DNA of 64,000 nucleotides from Saprospira grandis. Lineage in GTDB: Bacteria > Bacteroidota > Bacteroidia > Chitinophagales > Saprospiraceae. The DNA lies in the NCBI RefSeq assembly GCF_027594745.1, contig NZ_CP110854.1, positions 1,833,501 to 1,897,500 of the forward strand, written 5' to 3'. Below, in pieces: positions 24,264 through 31,748 of this stretch. Under the pieces are notes generated by a model. That model had not been told where the DNA came from. It made no database searches and worked only from the letters and a program-made list of their open reading frames with translations. Every line of letters starts with the position of its first letter. Within the stretch, counting starts at the first letter, position 1. A program made the translations under genes and the position numbers.

Positions 24264-25955
24264 CTAATGTTGGGGAATTGCATCGGGCAGATAAGCCACC
24301 TTTGCTAAGCTTTCTTGCACATGCGATTGTTGTTCTTCGCTTAGTTCGGACCAATCTTTCAGTTCAAAGAGGAGGAACTCCCCTCTTTTTTCGCTCCAGA
24401 CCAAACCTTGAGGGCTCATATTGAGGCGAACGCCAAGTCCACGGCGGCCATCTAGGGGGCGCAGCTCAAAATCGAGCATATTGGGCGAATGGGCCACCTT
24501 GAGTTCGTAGGCAAAGACCGTTGTTTGTCCAATCGGGTTGATGCTAAAGCCTGCCTGAGGGCTAAAAAAGATGATTCGTTTTTTGAGTTGTTCCTCAATC
24601 ATATCGGCCACCTCTTTGTTAATTTGCCGCATACTTTCGGAGCGGACCGCCTTAAAGCTGAGGTATTTACCGGCCAATTGTTGGAATACCGCTTGATTTT
24701 TATTTTGCTCAATAGCGGGGGCCATATCGGCTAGGGTTTGCTCTGCATAGCCCTTTAGGTAATCATAAAGATGTTCCTTGATGAGTTGGCTGGCTCTGGG
24801 AGCGCCTAGGGTCTCTGCTTTCGAGAGGTAAAAATAAGCCTTGGCGGGATTATTTTCTTGCTTAATGGCCATTAGGCCCAAAGCCATAGCGGCATCTTTT
24901 TGTCCCCCCTCGGCCTTCATGAGGTCCAGATAGAGCGTTTCTGCTGCGGCATAATCGCCTTTAGCCTGTAGGAGTCTGCCTTGTTTAAGAATAACATCTA
25001 GGCCAAAGGTGCTTCCTAGCGGATATTTACGCAGGAGGACCTCCAATTCTTTTTCCACCTCTTCTAGTTTGCCTTGGGCCAAAAGGCTATCGAGCAATAA
25101 GAGGTTGGCGCTTAGGCTGGGGCTAATCTGAATTCCTTGCTCAATCAGTTCTTGAGCTTTTTGGGCATGGCCCAATTCCATAGCGGCCTTGGCGTAGGCT
25201 TGCAAAAGCACCGAGCTGACTTCGTTATTCGCTTTGGCCAGTTCATAAGCTTCGGCCAAGGCGGCATAAGCGAGGGGGTAATCTTCTAGCTCATTGGCAA
25301 TTCGGCCCACATTATAGACATAGGTCAGATTGGGGTCCTTTTCGCGCAGCATTTGCAACAATTTGAGGGCCTTTTTCTTTTCTCCTTCTACTAGGTAGAG
25401 CTCTGCCCCTACCGCAAATAGCTTCTCTTGATAGCCATGTAGCTTGATGCTTTTGGTCAGTAAAAGCAAGGCTTCTTTTTCTCGGTTGCCCATGCTTCTC
25501 ATGGCCAAAAGGGCATTGATTTGATAGAGCAATTCATTGGGTTTGACCTTCATGGCGGCCTGAAAAAAGCTGAGGGCTTCGGCGGCTTTATTTTGCTCAA
25601 AAAGCAGTTCTTCCCCAATGGCGTTTAGGGCTTCATCCTGCTCGGGTTGTAGCTTGAGTATTTGGCGGTAGGCCACCATCGCCTGGGGGGCATCTCCCAT
25701 TTTTAGTTGGGTTTGCGCTAGGCGCAAAAGGGCCTTAGTATCTTTGGGATTGAGCTCTACCAACTTGAGCAAACAGCGCTCAATAGCTTCTAGAGAGCCG
25801 CCCTCTTGGGCATCTAATGCTTGGGCCAAATAATCGTAGCCAAAGCCTTCTTCGGGGTATTCATTTAGGGCGCCCAAAGCCAACTCTTGCAATTTGGGCC
25901 ATTCTGCTGCGGCGGCTGCCGTTTTGAGGGCTTCTATTTGTTCTGCTTTTGACAT
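24264..25955 (-). CDS. Tetratricopeptide-repeat protein
   Basis: The 563-residue soluble protein is built of TPR units over roughly residues 20-400. Examples are DYLAQALDAQEGGSLEAIERCLLKLVELNPKD read as two helices, LAQTQLKMGDAPQAMVAYRQ and LQAKGDYAAAETLYLDL. A non-repeat C-terminal domain (about 440-563) starts at MIEEQLKKRIIFFSPQAG and is mostly beta strands. There is no signal peptide. It follows the peptidoglycan-binding protein gene on the same strand, separated by a structured repeat, so the two may or may not be co-transcribed. TPR proteins act as scaffolds; the partner is unknown. Confidence 0.85.
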   Translation of the reverse strand: MSKAEQIEALKTAAAAAEWPKLQELALGALNEYPEEGFGYDYLAQALDAQEGGSLEAIERCLLKLVELNPKDTKALLRLAQTQLKMGDAPQAMVAYRQILKLQPEQDEALNAIGEELLFEQNKAAEALSFFQAAMKVKPNELLYQINALLAMRSMGNREKEALLLLTKSIKLHGYQEKLFAVGAELYLVEGEKKKALKLLQMLREKDPNLTYVYNVGRIANELEDYPLAYAALAEAYELAKANNEVSSVLLQAYAKAAMELGHAQKAQELIEQGIQISPSLSANLLLLDSLLAQGKLEEVEKELEVLLRKYPLGSTFGLDVILKQGRLLQAKGDYAAAETLYLDLMKAEGGQKDAAMALGLMAIKQENNPAKAYFYLSKAETLGAPRASQLIKEHLYDYLKGYAEQTLADMAPAIEQNKNQAVFQQLAGKYLSFKAVRSESMRQINKEVADMIEEQLKKRIIFFSPQAGFSINPIGQTTVFAYELKVAHSPNMLDFELRPLDGRRGLGVRLNMSPQGLVWSEKRGEFLLFELKDWSELSEEQQSHVQESLAKVAYLPDAIPQH

Positions 25956-25995
25956 CGATTTCGGGTATTTTTCTTTGCTTTTTTAGAATGATTTT

Positions 25996-26124
25996 GGGGC
26001 TGCCCCCTCGGCCCTTTGGGCCTTGGGGTCGGGCTGTGTCGCAGCTCGCAGGTCTGCTCGGCCCTGCGCGGGCTTTGCCCGCTGGGTCTGGCCCTTTCGG
26101 GCCACTGCTTTCCATCCCTCAGCC
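25996..26124 (+). repeat. Intergenic structured element 10, type B
   Basis: Ends are GGGGCTGCCCCC and ATCCCTCAGCC. The first hairpin is enlarged with GGCCCTTTGGGCC, the variable stem is GCGGGC/GCCCGC, and the third hairpin GGCCCTTTCGGGCC. GCTCGCTACGCTCGCC follows at the 3' side. Confidence 0.85.
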
Positions 26125-26161
26125 GGCTCGCTACGCTCGCCTCGGAACGCAGGAAATGCCT

Positions 26162-27502
26162 TTAGCCTTCTTCGGCAAACCAATTATAGGGATTCATGTA
26201 TTCTACGGCATCGGCGGCGGCATCTAAGGCCCATTCGGCGGCTTCGCCTACTTCTCCGGCCACATATTCTACGCCCTCCCAAACCTCTTCGGCTAGGTGG
26301 GCAGCGGCCGCAGCGCCTTTCTTGATATAGGTCATGGGGCTGCTGATCACCTCTTTTGTTTTTTGCAAGAAATTGCGGAAATCGGGGTGCATTTCGGCGG
26401 CAAATTCGCCCCCAACACGGCGGGCGCCCTTATAGGTCCAGCTATTTACTTGAAAAGAGATAGCGTAGGTGGGGGCCGTCATGATGAAGAAATTGAAATC
26501 ATTGGTTTTGGTGGTATAAAGCGTTACCGATTCGGCCAAGATTTTCACATTGAAGTCGGCATAGGCTTTAAGGACCATTTCGGCCCTTAGGCTTCCTTCT
26601 AGGACCGTATCTTTTTGGATGGCCAATTTAGCGGTACCGTTAGCGTCTAGTGCGCCATGCAGGGCGGCGGTAACATCTAGTAGGTTGTAGCCCAGAATAC
26701 CAATGGCGCTTCCTTTGATGCCAAAGTAGGCATCAATAACGCCGCTAGCTTTAGACTCGATGGCCAGTTCTTTTTCGACTAGGGTATGTTCTAGGGTGAG
26801 GTTCATTTGGACCCCCATGGTGAGATGTAGCGAAAAGACGAGGTATTCGGCCAAGGGGATATCTTTGCTTACATTAAAGACTTCGATATCGACATTGCCT
26901 TGGTTGATGAATTGCTGTAGGGCAAAACGGGCGCCTTTTTCTAGGTTTTCTTTAGAGACCAAATTACCGATGGCCGAGGGGCTGGTATCTTTGGCGCTGG
27001 TATCTACGGTGCTTTCTGCTCTAGAGAAGTTTTGGACCTGTTCTTTGGCTGGGGGGGCCGAGGGGGTAAAGTTTTTGCCGCTGCCGGTGAGGGCTTGCCA
27101 GCTTTTTCCGTTGGGGTCTACTCGAGCATCGGCGCCGCCAAAGTTGGCCTTTTGGAAGTCGCGGATGGCGTAGATGGTGGCGGGGCCGCATTTGCCGTCT
27201 ACTTTGAGGCTTGCTCCTTTTTTGTTGAGCAGTTCTTGGACCTTGATGACGTCGGCTTTTTGGTTGTCGCCTTTGTAGCCGACAGAGCCGCTTAGGCCGC
27301 TGCTGTTTTCTACGCTGCCACTAGGTCCAGCGGAGGCTTGGCCGAGCTGGGCTTGTAGGCTTTTGATTCGGGCCTCAATATCTTCTAGTTGGGCCTTTTC
27401 TTGGGCGTCGATGACGCCGTCTTGCATGAAGAGTTGACGGAGTTTGGGCAGTTCCTGCTGATAGGTTTGCAGGGTCTGCTTGATGGTTTCTATTTGACTC
27501 AT
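26162..27502 (-). CDS. Peptidoglycan-binding domain protein of unknown role
   Basis: The 446-residue protein begins with a helical hairpin (IDAQEKAQLEDIEARIKSLQAQL, shortened here). A PG_binding_1 domain follows at about residues 75-150, marked by DVIKVQELLNKKGASLKVDG and CGPATIYAIRDFQKANFGG. The larger C-terminal part (about 180-446) is beta-rich with alanine-rich amphipathic helices at the end (AAAAAHLAEEVWEGVEYVAG). There is no signal peptide. The N-terminal DGVIDAQEKAQL pattern recalls proteins linked to contractile injection systems in Bacteroidota, but no tail or sheath gene is present here, so that is only a suggestion. An EF-hand-like reading of DGVIDAQEKAQL is also possible. Confidence 0.7.
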   Translation of the reverse strand: MSQIETIKQTLQTYQQELPKLRQLFMQDGVIDAQEKAQLEDIEARIKSLQAQLGQASAGPSGSVENSSGLSGSVGYKGDNQKADVIKVQELLNKKGASLKVDGKCGPATIYAIRDFQKANFGGADARVDPNGKSWQALTGSGKNFTPSAPPAKEQVQNFSRAESTVDTSAKDTSPSAIGNLVSKENLEKGARFALQQFINQGNVDIEVFNVSKDIPLAEYLVFSLHLTMGVQMNLTLEHTLVEKELAIESKASGVIDAYFGIKGSAIGILGYNLLDVTAALHGALDANGTAKLAIQKDTVLEGSLRAEMVLKAYADFNVKILAESVTLYTTKTNDFNFFIMTAPTYAISFQVNSWTYKGARRVGGEFAAEMHPDFRNFLQKTKEVISSPMTYIKKGAAAAAHLAEEVWEGVEYVAGEVGEAAEWALDAAADAVEYMNPYNWFAEEG

Positions 27503-27834
27503 GGGAGTGGTAAATAAGGGTGGTTAAATTTTGGCCCTATTAAATTACAAAAAATCTCTTGTTTTGGCATTTTTTGTTTTGTTTTTTTAAGGATGAGGAG
27601 CGGAGCGACGAATGCAATGCTGGGCGCTTTGGCCCCCAAGGCCAAAGGAGCCCAGCCCCCAGGCGGGGGCGGCGAAGGGGAGGACCGAAACTGAAATGTA
27701 ATATATTGAGGGGTTAATTGGCTGAGGCGCAGGGAAGATGGGGGCTGCCGCCAGCCGCCGGCCGGGCGCGCTTGGCGCGAGCCTGCGAAGCTTGAAGCCG
27801 CAAAGCGGCTTGTAGCTGAGCAGTTGGGCGGCAG
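27503..27834. other. GC-rich gap with several short hairpins
   Basis: After an AT-rich leader the stretch from about 27590 becomes very GC-rich and holds several small inverted repeats, such as GCCGCAAAGCGGC near 27797 and GGCGCGCTTGGCGCG-like pairing near 27765. It does not match the structured element consensus, but lies directly next to element 11 and may be a decayed or different repeat. No credible open frame is present on either strand. Confidence 0.45.
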
Positions 27835-27946
27835 GGCCTAGCGCTGTGCAGGGGTGGCCGCAGGCCAGACCGAAGCCCGAAGGGCTGAAGGGCCGAGCAG
27901 AACTGCGAGCCCCGCAACATAGCGCCCGCCGAAGGCGGGAGGCCCC
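27835..27946 (-). repeat. Intergenic structured element 11, type A
   Basis: On the minus strand it begins GGGGCCTCCCGCC and ends CAGCGCTAGGCC. The variable stem is AGCCC/GGGCT and the core reads CTCGCAGTTCTGCTCGGCCC. Its T-tract end touches the lpxD-like terminator. Confidence 0.85.
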
Positions 27947-27985
27947 AAAAAAAAGAGAAGTACTGCTAAAAAGCAATACTTCTCT
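27947..27985 (-). terminator. Terminator of the LpxD-like gene
   Basis: On the minus strand AGAGAAGTATTGCT (27972-27985) pairs with AGCAGTACTTCTCT (27954-27967), with one wobble, followed by eight T that lead into element 11. Confidence 0.85.
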
Positions 27986-28007
27986 CCTATCTTTTATGGA
28001 TCAGGGC

Positions 28008-28985
28008 CTAATCTTGAGGATTAAGATCTTGATTCTTAAATCGTTTTTGAAGTTGATCCACTGTTTTCGTCAATTCGGGTAAGCGGCGAATGGCCGCCAA
28101 CTCCTTAAAGCGGCTGTAAGCCTCTACCGCAGGAGCGCCCATATAGCGCTTGCCGCCTGGAATAGACTTAGAGACCCCCGTTTGCGCAAGCAAAACGGCC
28201 CCTTCACCAACCACCAAGCCCTTAGAAATACCCACTTGTCCGTAAATGGTGACAAAATCTTGGATAATGGTTTTGCCTGCAATTCCCGTTTGGGCCGCAA
28301 TCAAACAATGTTTGCCCAAAACCACCCCATGGCCCAAATGCACCTGATCATCTAATTTACAGCCCTTACCAATATGCGTATCGCCAGAAACCCCGCGATC
28401 AATAGTACAAGCTGCCCCGATGCGGACATCATCTTCAATCACCACTCGGCCAATAGAATGCCAAGGCTTATAACTGCGGTCCTCCTCTAGATGGTAATAA
28501 AAAGCATCATTGCCAATCACAGCATTAGAGTGGATTTTCACTCGATCGCCAATCACCGTATAATCAGAAATCACGGCATTGGCCCGAATCAAGCAATCTT
28601 CGCCAATCACGACATGATTGCCCACAACAGCACCCGCCTCAATCACTGTCCCTTTGCCAATTTGGGCCGTGGGACTAATTTGGCTGCTCATAGGTGTAAA
28701 AGGCAAATACTTTTTGGCCAAATTATTATAGGCCTCAAAGGGGCGTTCCACCACCAAAAGGGCCTTATTGGGGGGACAATCTACCGCCTGATCAATCAGA
28801 ATAGCCGAGGCCGTAGAATAAATAGCTTGAGTATAATACTTCTCATTATCGACGAAGATCAGGCTGCCTTTACACACCTTGTGAATTTCGTTGAGATGAG
28901 TAATTTCCACATTGGGATCTCCGATGAGTTTGGCGCCTAGCATATTGGCTAGCTCAGAGACGAGAATCGATTCCGCAAGTTTCAT
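28008..28985 (-). CDS. LpxD-like UDP-3-O-acylglucosamine N-acyltransferase
   Basis: The 325-residue protein has an N-terminal uridine-binding type domain (about 1-95), a left-handed beta helix of hexapeptide repeats (about 100-265) and a C-terminal helix (RFKELAAIRRLPELTKTVDQ). The likely catalytic histidine lies in LDDQVHLGHGVVLG near residue 235. LpxD adds the second acyl chain in lipid A synthesis at the inner membrane. The usual GFGF motif before the active site is replaced by GNDAFYYHLEEDRSY, and no lpxA, lpxC or fabZ gene is nearby. I therefore suspect a paralogue or divergent LpxD, with acyl or sugar specificity unresolved. Confidence 0.85.
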   Translation of the reverse strand: MKLAESILVSELANMLGAKLIGDPNVEITHLNEIHKVCKGSLIFVDNEKYYTQAIYSTASAILIDQAVDCPPNKALLVVERPFEAYNNLAKKYLPFTPMSSQISPTAQIGKGTVIEAGAVVGNHVVIGEDCLIRANAVISDYTVIGDRVKIHSNAVIGNDAFYYHLEEDRSYKPWHSIGRVVIEDDVRIGAACTIDRGVSGDTHIGKGCKLDDQVHLGHGVVLGKHCLIAAQTGIAGKTIIQDFVTIYGQVGISKGLVVGEGAVLLAQTGVSKSIPGGKRYMGAPAVEAYSRFKELAAIRRLPELTKTVDQLQKRFKNQDLNPQD

Positions 28986-29063
28986 TGATTTCCAAATTTA
29001 TTCAGGAACAGAAGGCCCCATAGGGCTAAATCGCCCAAAGTTCGTTAAAATTTGAAGAAAGCA

Positions 29064-29501
29064 CTAACCCTTAGGGCCCTTTTCTATAATCTCTTGATAA
29101 ATAACTGTCCCCAAATCCCAAACCCAACTATATTTTTGCAAACTTTCTGCATCGAGCAAGCGGCCATAACCCTCATAAACGGGCTGCTGGGCCAACTGTT
29201 CTAGCTCTTTTTGGGGCAAGATAATTTTGAACAAACAAAGCTCAAACTCCTGAATACTTTTGATCTTAAACTGCCCAATAAAAATAGGCGGCTGCTCAGG
29301 TTGCCAGCGCAACTCTTCTTGCAACTCTCGGTATAAGGCAATTTCTGGGCTTTCATCTTCGGCCTCTACAGCCCCACCCCAAACCGATAAGGCCAGTTGC
29401 CATTGCGGCAGCGGATAAGTTTCATCCTTTTGCTGCACAAAAAATAATTGCTGGTCCGAACTACAGATAATGGCGCCAACGCCAAGGTGAAAAGAAGTCA
29501 T
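29064..29501 (-). CDS. Nudix hydrolase family protein
   Basis: The 145-residue protein has a Nudix box at about residues 42-64 (GGAVEAEDESPEIALYRELQ followed by EEL). The REL-x-EE core is intact, but the spacing between the glycine and the first glutamate is one residue longer than the usual G-x5-E. Nudix enzymes hydrolyse nucleoside diphosphates linked to another group; the substrate cannot be predicted here. The protein has no DNA-binding domain. A 24-bp palindrome lies just upstream and may control it. It lies 78 bp upstream of the LpxD-like gene on the same strand. Confidence 0.85.
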   Translation of the reverse strand: MTSFHLGVGAIICSSDQQLFFVQQKDETYPLPQWQLALSVWGGAVEAEDESPEIALYRELQEELRWQPEQPPIFIGQFKIKSIQEFELCLFKIILPQKELEQLAQQPVYEGYGRLLDAESLQKYSWVWDLGTVIYQEIIEKGPKG

Positions 29502-29523
29502 TTTATGGGATTGAATGGATGAG

Positions 29524-29547
29524 TGATAGTATCAAATGATACTATCA
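29524..29547. promoter_or_regulatory. Perfect 24-bp palindrome between the Nudix and Fic genes
   Basis: TGATAGTATCA and TGATACTATCA form perfect 11-bp arms separated by AA. It lies 23 bp upstream of the Nudix start and 32 bp downstream of the Fic stop codon. There is no T-tract, so an operator for a dimeric regulator is more likely than a terminator. The cognate regulator is not identified. Confidence 0.55.
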
Positions 29548-29578
29548 AGGTAGTTTTAAGTAAATCTTTCTAGTGCTT

Positions 29579-30550
29579 TTAAAGGTCTATTTCAGGAACA
29601 AACCGATACTTTGTCAAGCGTTTATCTCCCTGTTTTTCTAAAACCCCTTCTTCCACAGCCCACTTCAAATCTCTACTTGCGGTAGCTTGACTTATATTCT
29701 TAAAATACTGAAGATAGTCTTTACGACTAAAAGCTTTTGTTTGAAGAGCATCTTTATATAACTGAATTCGATCTTCTTTTCGAAGAGGCCTGTGCTGAAT
29801 GACTAAAAGCTGATCTAATGCCTCTAAGATAAGCCCCAACATGAATTCTATAAATAATGTCGATTGCCCTGTTTTATCAGACAAACTCAATACCTTATAG
29901 TACTCCTCTTGATTTTCCTTAATCAAGCTTTCTACAGGCAAGTATTCAAAAACAGGATATTTTTGCATTAAAATAAGCGTTTGCCATAAACGCCCCATTC
30001 GGCCATTTCCATCTAAAAAAGGATGGATAAACTCAAACTCATAATGAAAAACACAGCTCTTAATGAGTAGCACATCCTGATCTGTTTTAAGATAATGGAA
30101 AAGATCTTGCATCAGTCCTCTCACCATATATCCAGTTGGAGCCAAATGCGCTACTTTATCCCCTTTCACAATGCCCACATTTTTTACTCTTAGCTTCCCC
30201 GCCCCTTCTATCAATCCAGCCATCAAAATAGCATGCGCTTTTTCTAAATCTGCTAACTTATTAGGATCAAATTTATCTAGCTGATCATACACTTTTATAG
30301 CATTCTGTACCTCTATAATGTCTTTTTGCGGAGCAATAACTCGCTTGTTATTTAAAAGCGCTGTAATCTGCTCTTCCGTTAGCGTATTTCCTTCTATCTC
30401 TAAAGAAGACTGTATGGTTTTGATGCGATTTTTTTTTCGCAATGCCGTCGCTGGCTTGTGTATATGAATAGCATTAACCTCTCCTAAACGCTCGGAAATA
30501 GCCACAACTAACCTTAAGATTTTATCTGTAAGCTGATACGGTGGTTTCAT
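29579..30550 (-). CDS. Fic-domain protein (class II, with N-terminal inhibitory helix)
   Basis: Fic enzymes usually transfer AMP from ATP to a hydroxyl of a target protein. The 323-residue product has the complete catalytic motif HPFLDGNGRMGR (His176 to Arg187) and an N-terminal inhibitory motif SSLEIEGN (48-55) that marks class II, so activity is probably self-restrained. The C-terminus (about 255-323) looks like a winged helix (AFSRKDYLQYFKNISQATAS...GVLEKQGDKRLTKYRF). The target is unknown. Base composition is more AT-rich than the neighbours, and the gene adjoins an even more AT-rich gene, so horizontal acquisition is likely. Confidence 0.93.
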   Translation of the reverse strand: MKPPYQLTDKILRLVVAISERLGEVNAIHIHKPATALRKKNRIKTIQSSLEIEGNTLTEEQITALLNNKRVIAPQKDIIEVQNAIKVYDQLDKFDPNKLADLEKAHAILMAGLIEGAGKLRVKNVGIVKGDKVAHLAPTGYMVRGLMQDLFHYLKTDQDVLLIKSCVFHYEFEFIHPFLDGNGRMGRLWQTLILMQKYPVFEYLPVESLIKENQEEYYKVLSLSDKTGQSTLFIEFMLGLILEALDQLLVIQHRPLRKEDRIQLYKDALQTKAFSRKDYLQYFKNISQATASRDLKWAVEEGVLEKQGDKRLTKYRFVPEIDL

Positions 30551-30639
30551 ACATCAATGCCTTAGTTCATGGTTTCAGTTAAATATCGTTAGCTCTGTTT
30601 TACAGTTTTGGTAAGTATGGCTAGCTTTCTTGTCTTCAA

Positions 30640-31647
30640 TTAGACATATTTTTCGTTCCATCCTTTAAACTTTGCATCAAAATCATTTCTAAATATATTG
30701 ATATCAAAACATCTTCGTTCATTGTCATTTTTATTTGAATAGTTAATAGCATTATTAAATAAATCCTCCTTACCATTTATTTTTTCATCATAAAAATCTT
30801 GAGAACAGACCCAATTTTCACATTGAAACAATAGTAAATTAGTCAACTTTCTTTGCACCCTTTTCTCAGAATCTTTAAAAAAAGTATTAAAATACCCTTT
30901 TAATGCTTTTTCATCTTCTTTAAGGTATCCTTTTATCAATATTGACTTATCTTTATAGGGGAAGAACGAAACAAATATTGAAGATAGTCTTTCTTTATCT
31001 CTTCCTGTCCTATACTTATGCTCTTGTATCTCTTTAGTCGTCTCATAATCATATAAAGAAGACATTATTAAATCAGCTTTGCTAAGTTCTCGATATTCAA
31101 AAACGAATGATTGTGTATTTTGATTATAGTCTTGCCAAATAAACTTCTCCCAAAAAACTAAGTCATTTATTGCCTTATTCATTTGATCAACATTTTCTCT
31201 TAGCCATTCTTTCTTCTTTACATCATTCGTTTCCTTCTCTAAACAAGAAAATTCACTAACTAAAACTTTTTTTCGAAATAATTCATTATAAAATGTTCTC
31301 ACTACAAATAAGAGAAGTATTCTATACTTTGTAAAATCAATTTCTGACGGCTGCTCTATTTCTGAAAACAAATTGGTGTCATGGTCATTACAAAAACAAT
31401 TGAATGCAAAAATTTTATTTATTCCAATTTTTTGTAGCTGGAAAATAGGTGACTTAAACAAATTTATACCAATTTCCCAAAGATGATTGTCTGGAGCAAT
31501 TGAAGAAAGAATACCATTCTTTTGAAGGATGTGAGAGTTAATTGATCTTTGGTTACATCCAGGGAAAAAGCAAGTATTTATCTCACCTATTGCCTTTTTT
31601 CTACACTTAACATTTATTTTAGCTCTTTTTATATCCTGTTTATTCAT
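30640..31647 (-). CDS. AT-rich zinc/HNH-like protein of unknown function
   Basis: The 335-residue protein has a probable zinc treble-clef module: CFFPGC (Cys26 and Cys31), SHILQ (His39) and, after a 40-residue loop, CFCNDHD (Cys84, Cys86, His89). This C-x4-C...SH...FC-x2-HD layout resembles HNH-type domains seen in poorly described proteins, some in defence islands. The rest is helical and rich in Lys, Asn and Phe, with no other recognised motif. The gene is strikingly AT-rich compared with the flanking mnmE, uses AAA, ATT and TTT heavily, and was probably acquired. It lies 89 bp upstream of the Fic gene on the same strand. Nuclease activity is an inference. Confidence 0.75.
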   Translation of the reverse strand: MNKQDIKRAKINVKCRKKAIGEINTCFFPGCNQRSINSHILQKNGILSSIAPDNHLWEIGINLFKSPIFQLQKIGINKIFAFNCFCNDHDTNLFSEIEQPSEIDFTKYRILLLFVVRTFYNELFRKKVLVSEFSCLEKETNDVKKKEWLRENVDQMNKAINDLVFWEKFIWQDYNQNTQSFVFEYRELSKADLIMSSLYDYETTKEIQEHKYRTGRDKERLSSIFVSFFPYKDKSILIKGYLKEDEKALKGYFNTFFKDSEKRVQRKLTNLLLFQCENWVCSQDFYDEKINGKEDLFNNAINYSNKNDNERRCFDINIFRNDFDAKFKGWNEKYV

Positions 31648-31748
31648 GTTATTCTTTAATAATTTAACGAAAATGCCAGCAAATTATAGCTCACTAGCTA
31701 TTTACTACTTTTAGTTTAAAAGCAGTAAACTCATTTAAAATTTGCAAC

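Noticed and set aside
27587..27976. Open frames across the GC-rich intergenic elements, here and in gaps such as 8187-8384, 13021-13250, 33118-33592, 57922-58566 and 63509-63866
   Set aside because: They translate the repeat family into the same Arg/Pro/Ser/Ala-rich peptides in several frames and both directions. GC-rich hairpins keep frames open; no start context or conservation supports coding.
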